DNA of 64,000 nt from Entophlyctis helioformis (Eukaryota; Chytridiomycota; Chytridiomycetes; Chytridiales; Chytriomycetaceae): positions 1-64,000 of the forward strand of contig JAHLKH010000134.1 in NCBI GenBank assembly GCA_025526915.1, written 5' to 3'. The number at the start of each line of letters is the position of its first letter. Position 1 is the stretch's first letter. Below the pieces are notes generated by a model, which saw nothing but the letters and a program-made list of their open reading frames with translations, was not told where the DNA came from and made no database searches. The position numbers were made by a program, and so were the translations under genes. Below, one piece after another: positions 36,540 through 47,992 of this stretch.

Positions 36540-39396
36540 ATGCATCATTCCGAGCCCCAACACAGACGCGCCGGCAGCGATACCCCCACATCTGCCGACT
36601 CCCAGAGCCCGCTCCTTCAATGGAACACCACAACACCCACGGGCCTCTCGTCTGCAGGCACATACACATCGTCGCCCCTACGGTCAGACGCTCCTCACGC
36701 CCCTCACGCTCCGCGCCGTCCGCCCTTCTCGTTCATGTCAACGCTGTCATCCCTCGTCCAGTGTCTGACGTGCCGGCCATGGCGACGCCGGCGGCGACAG
36801 CCCCGCACCAACAGGCCACCAGGCCGCAACAGCCGATCCAGCGTCGTGACGCCCGAGACCCACCCAGACATCCAGGACACGCACGTCCCCTCTATCGTGA
36901 CGGTGTCGCCTGCATTCACGCCGCTGCCTGCCGAGTCGCGGCCGCCGACCGAGACGCCGCTTGAAAGCAGCGCAGACGACGGGCGGTACCGCGGCGTCGC
37001 GGTCCGTTCCGACAGTGACCGACGCGACAGCAGCAGCAGCGGCGGACTCACGACGTCGAGCAGCGAAGACGCCACAAGCCAGCACTATATCCCCTACAGC
37101 AACACAAGCGTCACGCATTATGGGCTGACGACGAGCGGCACTCGCGATGACGATCGGTACGGCCAGGTTGGGAACAAACCCTCTGGAGCTGGGCGGCTCT
37201 CGGGCAGTCGCAAAGACAAAAAAGCCGGCGATGTGGGCGGTGGTGCGGCTGGTTCGCGCGGGGCACCGACAGGCCAGGACGTTGGGCGAGGATCGCGTGT
37301 CGGCTTCACGGTGCATGGCTCATCGCATCAACGGGGCGGCGGTGTGTCCAAAGCCATGTCGCAGACGTCATTGAGTCACGGCAATGACGGCAGCGGCCGA
37401 TCGAGATGGAACCCGCGGTGGTGGAAGAGCGAGCGTGCGGGCAGGAACAGTCGTGCCTATGGGCCAGCCGGTGCAAGCAGGACGGCTGACGATGTGATCT
37501 TGCATGCGGGCACGCTTGGACTGTCGCCGTCCATTTCCATTTCTGTTTCCATGACGGCCGAGCCGCCTGCTGCTGACGATCAGCGAGATGGGCGGAGCGA
37601 CACTCCAAAGGCTGCATTGGACCATGAGCAGCAAGAAGAAGCAGCGGCTTCATTGCCCGTATTGCTAGGTACGCCGATTGCAATTGGCGTGATGACGGGT
37701 GCATGTGACTGAAGAGAGAATGCAATTCAGATCCAGAATGGGCCGCCGATCCAACGTCACAACCAAGCCGCTCAGCCCAGCACAGTCATCAGGGCTCTAT
37801 GGTGGACGGATGTAAGCATGATGCCGTGCATAGGCTGCGTATCTTGAGATTGCTGGCGTACACTCACACTTGGCCATTGACAGGGCGTTTGTCCATATCA
37901 AAGTCTCTGTCTGACATGCGAAAGCTGCTCAAAGACGGCCTGGGACGCAACAAGAGCCGCGAGGATCTCGGTATATCGGACACGCCGAAAGCAGAGAAAC
38001 TGCAGATCTACGTGGTCACATGGAACATGAACGGCCGTGTAAGCAGTTCCAGATCGTCTGCACCGTTGGCCCGCGCTAACACCCGTGGCGCATTGGCCCA
38101 TATAGCTTCCACGGTGCAGTCTTGCATCATTGCTCGGCGATCCCCAACTGCCGCCGCGAATCACGCCAGCCGTAACCGTGCCGTCGACACAGCCACAACG
38201 GCGGTACGACTCGTGCCATTTACTGGCGATCACTGTGCAAGAGTGCCAGCGAGGCGTCGAGAGTGCCATCAAGAAGGACTGGGAGCGCATTGTGCAAGAC
38301 TATATTGGCGATAAGTACGCATTGCTGCGGTGCGAGAGTCTGGCCGGCATCCATCTGATGGTGTTTGTCCGCAAAGACATTGCCAGAAATGTCACGAGTA
38401 TGTGGACAGTCGCCACAATGGGCATGCACAGTTGCGCCAAGCTAACCGTGCTTTGGTGCAACAGTGGTGGCTTCATCACGCATTTCAACTGGCATTGGCA
38501 ATGTGCTTGGCAACAAAGGCAGCGTCGCCATTGGGCTGCTCTTCAATGCAACGTCTGTCCTATTCGTCGGCTCTCACTTTGCTGCGCACCAGGACAAGGT
38601 GGCTTCGCGCAACCGCGACTACGAACGCACAAACAAGGAGATGTCACTGCCGGGCTTCCATCCGCGTGACGCCGCCATCGCGTCCCTGTCCGACCGGTTC
38701 GACCACGTGTTCTGGGCGGGCGACTTCAACTACCGAGTCAACGGCACACGTGCACTGGCCGACACGATCCTCGAAAACCGGCGCTACGAAGTGCTTTTCA
38801 ACAACGACCAGCTGCAGATCGAGATGCGCCGCCAGAATGTGTTCCGCGGGTTCTCTGAGCCGCAGATTACGTTCCAGCCCACATACAAGTTCCAGGTGGA
38901 TCCCGACTGCATCACGCCTGTTGATGGAAAGCTTCCACCGATACCTACATCGGCGTCTGGCCGGCAGCCACAATCGTCTCAGCAGGGGCCGTCCAGCGCG
39001 GCAACGGCAACAGCGAGTGCAAAAACACTCCCGCCTCTTGCCGTCGCGCCATTGCCGCCGTCGCCGCCGTCGCCAACACACACGCAGTCGCCGTCGCCAT
39101 CGCCATCGCCCAACGTGCCCTCGCCGTCATCGCCATCGTCTCCTTCGGCCGCGCTCTACGGCTACGATCCAAGAAGCGACAGGATCCCGTCATGGACCGA
39201 CCGCATTCTGTTCAAGTCCCGACGCGTGCCACCGGCCAGCCCGCCCACAGTCGCTGGCCACCACTCGCGGCCGTCGACGCCGCTGCTGCACCCCATCATC
39301 CCGCGCCTGTACAACACCTGCATGGACATTGGCTCGTCGGACCACAAGCCCGTCTATGCGCTCTTTGTTGTCGATCTGGATGTGCCTCGCCAATAA
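36540..39396 (+). CDS. Inositol polyphosphate 5-phosphatase
   Basis: Five exons (36540-37668, 37731-37811, 37884-38038, 38106-38397, 38465-39396) encode 862 residues in phase. The first 380 residues are a low-complexity, Ser/Arg-rich region. The catalytic domain contains VVTWNMNGR, TVQECQ, GNKGSVAIGLLF, SHFAAHQDKVASRN, FWAGDFNYRVN, PSWTDRILFKSR and SSDHKPVYALF, the hallmark order of 5-phosphatases. A Pro/Ser-rich insertion (SPSPSPSPN type) sits between the Asn/Asp block and PSWTDR. It would remove the 5-phosphate from PI(4,5)P2 or PI(3,4,5)P3. No Sac1, RhoGAP or C-terminal CAAX feature was seen. Confidence 0.9.
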
Positions 39397-39440
39397 AGCC
39401 AACGAGCGTGGTTTGCGCAACTGTCTTCAAGTCGAGCAAT

Positions 39441-40070
39441 ATGACGGCACAGCCCAACGTCACTGCGTTCCAGACCCGCGTGTACGCACTCTGCTCACAG
39501 GCAAGCGCCGTGTCTGCGGTGTGGATGCTCTCGCTCACACTCTCACTCACGCCCACTCGCTGCATGTGCCTCGGTGTCGCTATGCTGCCCCGCAGATCCC
39601 TGAAGGTAAGCGCCGACTCGCCACTGCTGAGCCTCGATGCCGGCCGTTGTCCGGATGTCCGACCGGCGACTGACGCTGCTAATCGCCATGCGCCAGGCCA
39701 CTTTGCAACGTACAAGGACATCAGCGATGCGCTGCAGTCGTCGCCGCGGGCAGTAGGACAGGCGCTCAAGCGCAACCCCTTTGCGCCAGTCGTCCCCTGC
39801 CACCGTGTGCTGGCATCCGACTATTACATTGGCGGCTTCTTTGGGTCGTGGGGCCTCGCTCCATCTGAGCCGGCGTCTGCGCCAAAGTCTGGATCTGCCC
39901 GCAAGAGTGCACAAGCCGAGCCGGCCCAGGCAGCAGATGGCAACGTCCATCGCAAGCTGGCGCTGCTGGCGGGCGAAGGCCTCTTGTTTGATGCGACCGG
40001 CCACCTGCTCAAGGACCAGCAGTCGTCCCGGCACTTTGCACAGTTCACCGTCCAGTCATCCGAGTCATAA
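39441..40070 (+). CDS. Short O6-alkylguanine-DNA alkyltransferase (MGMT) domain protein
   Basis: Three exons (39441-39500, 39596-39605, 39697-40070) give 147 residues. It is essentially the DNA-binding/active-site domain alone: FQTRVYALCSQIPEGHFATYKDI, SPRAVGQALKRNPF and the active-site PCHRV, followed by GGFFGSWG. The nucleophilic Cys is present, so it is not an alkyltransferase-like (ATL) protein with a substituted residue, though it has ATL-like brevity. A Ser/Ala/Lys insertion precedes a C-terminal helix ending GHLLKDQ. Exon 2 is only 10 nt, and intron 1 uses a GC donor (cag|gcaagc). It would repair O6-alkylguanine by self-methylation. Confidence 0.85.
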   Translation: MTAQPNVTAFQTRVYALCSQASAVSAVWMLSLTLSLTPTRCMCLGVAMLPRRSLKVSADSPLLSLDAGRCPDVRPATDAANRHAPGHFATYKDISDALQSSPRAVGQALKRNPFAPVVPCHRVLASDYYIGGFFGSWGLAPSEPASAPKSGSARKSAQAEPAQAADGNVHRKLALLAGEGLLFDATGHLLKDQQSSRHFAQFTVQSSES

Positions 40071-40186
40071 AGCTCATTTATTCCATCTGCCCGTCCAACC
40101 CAAGCCACGATGGCACCTTCTATGCACGCCATGCATGCACCGACAACAGCTCCCCCAAAAGCAACACAAACACAACGGGGGGCAGA

Positions 40187-43100
40187 TCAGCGGCGCTCGA
40201 TGGCGAGCACAAGACCCTCGCCGATCCGCTGCATCTCGCTCACCATGGCGTCCACGTTGGGTCGCACGGCCGGCTTGACGCCCTTGGGCAGCACCGCGCC
40301 AGCGTGTCCAGCACCAAGATGCGCCGCATCAGGTGCCGCGTTGTACGCGAGGTTGACCTTGAAGGGCCCAGGCGCCATCACGCCGGCCTTCCACACAACG
40401 GCAATCTTGTCGCCGCCGTAGCGGTCGTGGAAGAAGAGGGCCAGGTGGCCAAACGCGGCGTGCAGGTCGGCCAGCAGACAGTCGACGGGATCGAATTGCG
40501 CCAGGAGCGCCGCCTCGCGGTCGCGGTTCGTGACCAGGTTCTTGTACTTGGTGCGCACCGGCAGCGCCGCCTCGTCCGAGTACGTCAGGTTCTCGCGGAA
40601 GCGCGGCAGCCGTTGCGGGTCGAGATGGAGCACGAGCGCGTAGCCGAGCAGCGGCGCAGAGAACAGCTGCGAGATGTCCAGGTCGCCGCCGCCATGGACA
40701 AACTTGTCCGTGACGTGCGCGAGCGCCGCCCGTGCAAGGACAATGAAGCGCTCGAGGATCTTGGCCGTCGGGTACGGATCTGTCCACCAGACAGACTCGG
40801 AGTCGCGCTCAGTGGCAACGTACATGGGCGGTGACCGCGTGCCCTTGGCGCGAGACGCCTTGAACGCAGCCTTGATGCTGTTGACCATGGCTGCATCCAT
40901 CTTGCCAGCCTCCAGCTCGACAATCAGCGGCTCGTCCTTCCAGCTCCACGACTGGACAAGGTCCAGGACGCGGAGGAAGCCAGCAAAGCCGCTCGTGGGC
41001 ACGCCGTACGGGTGCGGGTTGAGGTAGACGTGTGCGGCCAGGATCTCGAGCACCTGCTCGGGCACACTCGTCGCGACCGATGCAGAGTTGAGGAGGTGGG
41101 CTGCCAGCCAGCGCTTGAGGATGCGGATCGTGACGGGCAGGAACGGATGGCGGAGACACAGGTTTCCAAGCTGTGTCGCGTGCCACGGCAGACGGACGTA
41201 CTGGGTCAGGTACGACTGCTTGGCAGCCTTGATGCCAACCACTTCGGCAGGCGAGCCACTGCGCTCGACCGTCGTAATGGCGCGGTCCAGCAGCGTCGCC
41301 TCGCGGTCGTGGTGGATGCGGCAGCGGAAGATGTAGCCAGACGTGTGGGTGACGTCGAGCCAGCCACTCTCCTCGACGTTGTCGTTGCTGCCAACCGAGA
41401 CCACGGCGCGCGTGCCGGGGAACTTGGCCTCGAGCTGCTGGCCAATGCGGATGTAAAAGGCGCGCTTCATGTTCTGGATGGCGCGCAGCTCGTCGGGCCA
41501 GCGACCGGAGCTCTCAAACTCAATCACGACAGGCAGCGGGTGGTGGAGCGGCCTGTATCCGTCAAAGAACGTGGACGTGTCGGCCTTGGGCTGCGGGACA
41601 AAGACAGATGTGTAGCGGAGGGCATCTGCGACAGGGAGCACGGTCGAGACAGAGAGAGGCAGTTCCTTGAGTCCCTTGAGCTCGCGCGTAAACTCCTGGA
41701 AGGCATCCATGACGGGCTGGAAGCTGCCCGTGGTGAGCTCAATGCCTGGCGCCTTGATGTACTTGCTGCCCAGGCCGGCCCAGAACGAGACGCCGTCGGT
41801 CGGGAGCAGCTTGGCGTGGCGTGCAATGAGGTGTGCACACATGCGCGCCACAATGAGCGATCGCTGCTGGAGCGTGCCATCGCAGTCAAACACAACGCTC
41901 TCGGTGATGCTGCCGTCCTTGAAGCGGCGCATCTCGGCGCGCTCTCCCCAAAGCTCGCGGAAGGCAGTGACGGCAGCCGTGTCTTCGGCATGCGGACCCA
42001 TTTCGACAACGCGCAGCGAGTTCTCGGGGTCCAGAAGCATGGCAATGGTAATGGTGGCTGCCGAGCTGTCGTTGGCGGACTCCCAGGATTCGTCGCACGA
42101 CCAGCGAGCGTATGCTGGCGCATAGGCAGTGACGAGCGTGGTGCGGTCGGTGAGTGCACCCTTGAGCAGGCTGGGCAGATACCGGACAGCAAACTGCGTC
42201 AGGTCAGGGAAGTCGAGACGCTTGCCGCCCTTGTAGGCAGCCGGTGCAGAGGTGAGCTGCGGAACGCGGACGAGGTTGTCGTACTTGAGCAGCGGGCGGT
42301 CGACCTGCTTGAGGAAAAGCGAGTCAAAGTGGTCCGTGACTTGGTCTCTGAACATGGCGGATGTGAGCTTGGCCTCGTGCTGGATCTCGTCCATGGCAGC
42401 GCGCGAGATGTGGGCAGCAAGGTTGATGCGGCCAGACGGATCGACAATGGCAACGTCGTATGCCGACAGGAACTCTGATGCCGAAAACTCTGGCTCTGCA
42501 ATCTCTTCGCCAGTCGGCGTCAGGAACAACGGGCTCTCTGAAAAGTCGTGCTCGGCTGTCATGGACGGAGATGTGTCATGGGCGAATCAGTCAATGGCAC
42601 GATGCCAGTACAGAGATCAGCAAAGAGCAGACACGCGCACAACGTACCGATAAAGTCCATGGTGATCTTGAGCATCTGGTACGAGCTGAATGTCTTTCCG
42701 ATGCGGCGACTAGCGTGCTTTCCGGCAGCGCGCAGCAGCCATCCCATAATCATGGAAATCAAGAAACCGCTCATGCCGAACCCACTCTTTTGCGTTTCGG
42801 TCAAGCCACGCTGGGTAAGCCAGACACGGGCCAGCAGGCAGGCCTCCTTGAACGCAGGCGACTCGGTGATGTGGTGATGCAAAAAGTTGAGATGGGCGAC
42901 GAGCACAGTGTCTTGCAGGACAAGGGCGTTGTAGTGGGGCGTGGCAGGTGCCTGGTCGATGCCGGCTGCTCCAGAGCCGAGAGTGGCTGGGCGGACGTTG
43001 TTGCGACCCGGCGCAAGACGCGCAGGAGGGAAGACGCTGGCGCTGATGGTAGGGAAGATGCGGATGGAGACGCCGAGCTTGGAAAAGTGCATGTCGCCGG

Positions 43101-44299
43101 CAGCCTTTGTGGACGTGAGCACGATGACGGGCTTGCGGAGATCGTTCAAAAAGGCCTCAAACTCGACATTGACAGCGAATCCGTGCTTGCTGGTCTTGTT
43201 TTTGAGCTCGGACGCGATGACAGCCAGGTAGTATGCGCGTTTGTGGAAGTAGCGGTTGTTGACGTGGTCCTTTTCCTGGAACAAAGCCTGCATGTTGCCA
43301 GTGCATTGCATTTCGTGCGAGGGTGAGATACAAGGTGTGGCAGAGTGGTCAGACACCGACACTGTTTGACAAACCTCGGGCATTTGCACAGCAATGTCGA
43401 CATTGATGCCAGACGGCCGCTTGGTGAGCGTGCGGAGAAGGAAGCTACCAACGATGGCAACCTTGGCAGGACGCTGGAAGCCAAGCTTGTACTTTGCGTC
43501 CTTGGGCGGCGGTGTGTGGCCAAACGGGATTGTGATGCCCTCCTTTTGCAGCTTGGCAGACGCCTCGGCAACAGCCAGATCAGGACGGTCGTCGAGCGAA
43601 TCCAGGATCGACTTGATCTTGTGCAGGGCAGACTCGAGCGGCTTGACTTTGCTGTAGTTGATCGACACCTCTCCAACCAGCTCGTCGATCTGCAGCTTGA
43701 ACAGGTTGGACTTGAACAGCTCGTTGGTTTGCGACAGCTGCTGCATTTCCTCGTTGGTCGGCGGCTTGAAGAACGACTTTGACGACGACAGCGGCGTCTT
43801 TGTGCGTGGCTGCTGATCCTTTGCGTCTGCACCCTGATCGTCGTCCTCTTCCATGTCGTTGAAGTCGGCATCTTCGTCCGGCCACTGTCATGGTCGCCAT
43901 CAACAGACATGCCGTTGTCCTCTTCCTCGTCGTCAGAGTCGTCATCGTCGATCATGTCGTCATCGTCGGGAATGGCGGCAGCGGGAGCCTTGGCCGCACC
44001 CTAGCATAGCAGGCATCGACGGCCAGTGAGCGCACCGACCACGAGCGCATTCAACACAGTCGCCAACCAACCTTTGCCTTCGACACGGTCTTTGCGGTCG
44101 ATGCAGCGGCGGCAGCCAGAGCAGCCTTGGCAGCGGCAGGCTTCCTTGCAAGGGCAGCCGACACGGGGCCAGACGTCTTTTCGGGCGAAGGAGCCTTGGT
44201 GGCCTTGGCAGCCTTTGCAGCCTTGGCCGGGGAGGCAGCCGCAGCAGCCGCAGCAGCCGTGGCAGACGCCGGCCTGACGACTTCGTTCTTGCGTCGCAT
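40187..44299 (-). CDS. UTP22: UTP22/NRAP, small-subunit processome protein
   Basis: Four exons on the minus strand: 44072-44299, 43375-44000, 42648-43287 and 40187-42555. About 1287 residues are encoded, near the family length. An Ala/Lys-rich start and an acidic region (DDDSDDEEE) precede the Nrap domains: LQIDELVGEVSINYSKVKPLE, GINVDIAVQMPE, NNRYFHKRAYYLA, CLLARVWLTQRG, and near the end DPQRLPRFRENLTYSDEA. Utp22 works with Rrp7 in the nucleolus on pre-18S rRNA. Exon 2 is one base short for its splice phases. The frame changes near 43875-43890 between the acidic stretch and DEDADFNDMEEDDD, which suggests a 1-nt indel. Confidence 0.9.
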
Positions 44300-44369
44300 T
44301 ATTGGCTCGGAAAAGAAAGAAAAAAGTGGGCGATTTGAACTCTGTTTGACGGGAATTTGAAATCTGCTG

Positions 44370-45929
44370 ATGAACGGCGGAGACGGCCAGAGCCTGCGCT
44401 CGCTGTTCACTCGGGCAGTCGAGCTGTTCCACGCCATCGAGGACTCGGACCTGTCGTCGTCCGACGCCGCCTTCCAGGAAAGCCTCTCGCTCTTGGCTTG
44501 GCGTGTGCTGGCTTATGCTGGCTTTGCTTGTGCTGGCTTGGCGTGTGCTGGCTTGGCGTGTGCTGCCTTTGTTTCTGCTGCACGAGCGACACAGTGTGCA
44601 CCCTGGCCGAGTGCGTCACGAATGCCTTGACTGACACTGCACACACACACACACACAGGCACAGGTGGCCGAGGCCGTCGGGCTGCTCAGAGACTGCAAG
44701 CAGCGAGTCCAGGCGCTGTCGCTGTTCAGTGACAACGAGATTGTCGACGACATCAGCACAGCCGATCTGAGGTTTGCCATCGACTGCCAGCCACTGCCAT
44801 CGACTGCCAGCCACTGCCAGCCCGCTCCTGCTCCTGCTCCTGCTCCCGCTGGCTGCATGCTGATGCCTGCCGTGTCCCAGGTTCATTCTCGTCGATGCCT
44901 ATCTGGCTGAAGTCACCCTCAAGATCAACGACGGCGACCGGCTGGCAGTCATCGAGGACGCAGAGGCACATCTCAAGGCGTACCTGCGCCGTCTGGAAGA
45001 GTACCAGCTGATGTCCAAGGCCGACCTGAAGCACCTCCAGACAGAGATGGGCGAGATCCGGCAGTCTGCGGACGCTCGCCGGACAGAAAAGGTTGCGCAG
45101 TTCAAGCGCGAGAAGGCGACCAAGATGCGGCTCAAGGAGCTTGCCGACATGCTGGCAAACAAGGACAAGAAGGGATCGCAGGGCGAGGATATGGACGAGG
45201 ACGAGATTGAGCGCGACTTGGTGCTCGTGACGGTGGATCTGTTTGTGCACAAGGCGATTGCGTCGCTGCGGATGATCAAGGACGAGAAGGAGATGCTCGA
45301 GATTGGCCGCAAGCGTCGCGAGGCAATGGAAACTGCGCAGGGATCTGCATCTGGATCGTCTGGGAATAGCGACCGCGATCGCATCGAGCCGCTGATGGCC
45401 AACCGCAAGAAGCTATCTGAGCTAACCGGACCACTGATGGACCCCCAGGGCAAGGTGGGTGGCTGCACTGGCCATGGCTTTTGGATGCTTGGACCGGCGG
45501 GTTGACCGACTTTGCCGATTGCATTTGGACTCTCTTTGGACACTCATGGACACTCATGGACACTCATGGACACTCATGGACCAACAGCCGCTGCGTCCGT
45601 TCGTGATTGCCAGCCAGCGCGAGGCTCTCTTGCAGGGCGTGTTCCGTCCCGGCCACAACCTACCCACCATGACTGTCGAAGAGTACCTCGAGCGCGAAAT
45701 CGAGCGCGGCAACTTCTTGTCCGGCGGAACGTGAGTCGATGCATCTGCTGTGTGGCATTGCGGGCACCAAACTCATCCACGATTGTGCGACAGTGAGCGT
45801 CCTGAAAAGGTTGATCCCGACGACAATGACGAGGTGGCGCTCGAGGCGGCCAGACTCAAGGCGCTCGACTTTGACAACTTCAAGGACGACAACCCGCGCG
45901 GATGGGGCAACCGCCACAGAAAGGGATGA
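44370..45929 (+). CDS. TAP42: TAP42/alpha4 (IGBP1) regulator of PP2A-type phosphatases
   Basis: Exons about 44370-44504, 44659-44771, 44881-45454, 45588-45730 and 45794-45929. Helical N-terminus: LRSLFTRAVELFHAIED, then VGLLRDCKQRVQALSLFSDNE, FILVDAYLAEVTLKI, LMSKADLKHLQTE, RTEKVAQFKREKATK. The conserved C-terminal block RPFVIASQREALLQGVFRPGHNLPTMTVEEYLE is clear, and the end is DNPRGWGNRHRKG. Tap42 binds and stabilises PP2A-like catalytic subunits downstream of TOR. The first exon/intron junction is uncertain: intron 1 holds a tgtgctggcttggcg minisatellite. The intron before exon 4 has four copies of cactcatgga. Confidence 0.88.
44500..44576 (+). repeat. Minisatellite in TAP42 intron 1
   Basis: Repeats of a 10-15 nt tgtgctggcttggcg-like unit occur in tandem with small variations, at the inferred exon 1/intron 1 boundary. 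Confidence 0.7.
45540..45580 (+). repeat. 10-bp tandem repeat in TAP42 intron
   Basis: Four consecutive cactcatgga units, just upstream of the exon 4 acceptor (ccaacag, 45581-45587). Confidence 0.9.
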
Positions 45930-46052
45930 CAGGCGTGCAGACTGCTTGCTTGCGGCAGCCCATCCATCGTGAATCAAATGAACAGAACCCGAAATATCCC
46001 GATAGGCACGACCATTCGTATGCATTGTATGTATAAGCAGCAGAACAGCAGA

Positions 46053-47055
46053 CTACATGCGCCGCTTCTCCTTCTTTTGTGTGCGCAGCTTTGCCTTTCC
46101 TTTTCGAGCTTCTGCTTCTCCTGCATCTCCTTGTTGCGCAGCACCTGCTTGGCGTGTTCTGCTTGTGCCTTGGCTCTGTCAGACGCATTGCTCGTCAGTC
46201 ACCAACGATGGTCAGCAACACGCAGATGGCCGTTGCCGGCCGGATACCTTTTCGCCTGCTCCTGCTCCTTGACAATATCGGCATTGCGGTTCTTCATGAA
46301 CAGTCCTGTGCATCGCAACGCGTCAGGAGGCATGCACACCAAGCCGGCGCTGCTGTTGGCAGTGCACGCACCAGATCCATCGACAGACGGCCCCTTGTCG
46401 GACGAGTCCTTGTACACAATCTCCGTCTCGCCGTCCGCGCGCTCGACAATCTCGTCGAGATCGTATCCGTACTGTGCAAGCAGCTTCTCGCGGGCACGCT
46501 TCTCCTCCTTGGTCATGCTGGCCGTGTTGCCGTCCAGCCGTCGCTGCTGCACCGGCACCGTCGTCTCCTTGAGAACAGCCTGCTCGCGCTCTGCGGGGTT
46601 GGTGGGTGTGCATGTGTGCATGCATTCAAGTCAGCCAAGGTGCCGACAGAGTGTTTCAAAGCCGCTGCTCGCCTTTCTGCGACTCGAGCACTCGGGCCCG
46701 CTCGGCCTCCTCGGCCTGCTTCTCTCGCTCTGCCAGCCGCACACACCGCGCCAGCAGCGCATCCAGCCACTCCTCCACGGGCTTGTCCTGCAGCACGTCT
46801 CGGTCAGTCAGCCAGCCAGCCAGTCGATGCCAACGTCAGCCTGAAGCAGCAGCAGCGAACCGCTCGACACACCGTCGACTCGCTCAGAAACTCAATCAGG
46901 CTCTCCCGCTTCTCGTCCTCGGGAATCGTCTCTTCCAGGCAGATGCCCACAAGGTAGTCGGCAATCGTCTCGTCGTCGATGCCAAGGTCCGCCAGCAGCG
47001 ACGCCGCAACAGCGACTCCGAGCTCCTCCCTGGTTTCCGTCTCGGTTGCCGCCAT
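46053..47055 (-). CDS. CCDC43-like coiled-coil protein
   Basis: Five exons (46873-47055, 46673-46787, 46372-46590, 46248-46305, 46053-46175). The protein starts MAATETETREELGVAVAASLLADLG, with ADYLVGICLEETIPEDEKRESLIEFL as in CCDC43 homologues. A coiled-coil of EREKQAEEAERARVLESQK type follows, then RRLDGNTASMTKEEKRAREKLL, FMKNRNADIVKEQEQAK and RNKEMQEKQKLEKE. The exon 2 donor is GC (aaag|gcgagc), with phase agreement. In the last exon the expected basic tail (KLRTQKKEKRRM) is reached only if one A is added in an A-run near 46095-46100; without it the frame runs to a longer unrelated tail. The protein's role is poorly known. Confidence 0.75.
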
Positions 47056-47110
47056 CATCGTCGTCGTCGTCGTCGTCTTGATTTGACAATTTTGGTTGAC
47101 CCATTTCGGA

Positions 47111-47862
47111 ATGGCGGCGTTGATCAACCAGGCGCTAGAGGCCGCTCGCCTCAACCACGCCGACAGCCAGGAGGCAGGCGTGGGGCTGCAAGACGCTGCG
47201 TTTCCTATCAGCACCCGCCACATCATGGGGACAGTCGGCGGCAAGGCGGCGCAGGCCATCTTCATGGAGTTTGGCAACATGCTTGTGCTTCTCGTCACTC
47301 AGACCGGCAAGATTGGCAGCTTGGTTCGTTCGGTTGGACGTGCACTGGCCTTGCCCTGACCAGGGCTGCTGGACTGACGCCTACTTGGGCGGATGGATGG
47401 ACGGATGGATGGATGCACGACAGTCAATGGTGTCGCTGGACGCAGCGTCGGCACAGATGTCCGGCGGGCCAGGTGCCGGCGGCATGGCGTCGGAGCCGCT
47501 GACGACAGTCAAGTCGCTGCTCGGTCCGCGCGACGATGTGCTCCTGCAGGCGTGTGCATCACACATGCTCGCACAGATCCACAAGGCCAACCCCAGCGAG
47601 ATGCGCCAGCTGCTGTTTGGGCTGTCGATCGTGCGCGCGGCTGGCCACGACAACGGCAGCAACAACGACGCTTTTAGCGCAGACGCAAGACAAACGTTCA
47701 CTGGTACGCCTTGCTCGATCAGTGTGTGATGGGCAGTGGATAGAGTACTCATTCGTGTCATTCATTGGTTCATGTCGGCGGCTGATGGTGGGATGGGATG
47801 GGATGGGTGGTGGTGGTGGAGCAGACATTGAGGCGCTGGCACGACAGCTGGGCGTGTTCTAG
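47111..47862 (+). CDS. PSMG3-like proteasome assembly chaperone
   Basis: Three exons (47111-47323, 47424-47703, 47825-47862) give 176 residues in phase. The core AIFMEFGNMLVLLVTQTGKIGSL, then LTTVKSLLGPRDDVLLQACASHMLAQI, then GLSIVRA aligns with proteasome assembly chaperone 3 (PAC3/Poc3). That protein helps to build the alpha ring with PAC4. The N-terminal 40 residues are an extension relative to the animal protein, and the last exon supplies IEALARQLGVF. A ggatggatggatg repeat is in intron 1. It diverges from the CCDC43-like gene with only 55 nt between the start codons. Confidence 0.75.
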
Positions 47863-47992
47863 CCAAGCAGACATGCTTCCGTCGCGTCTGCTTACTTGTC
47901 GAGTCTGTCCAAACATGAAGAACACGCCGGTGAATATCCCAGTTGCACACACATGCACAGCCATGCTGCCATCACGGCAGGCTTGCGCTGAA

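Noticed and set aside
38330..39673. 447-residue plus-strand ORF overlapping the 5-phosphatase and MGMT genes
   Set aside because: Arg/Ser/Thr-rich shadow of the catalytic exon; the 5-phosphatase motifs are in a different frame.
41012..42478. 488-residue plus-strand ORF antisense to UTP22
   Set aside because: Mirror of a strongly conserved coding exon; no recognisable domain and a biased composition.
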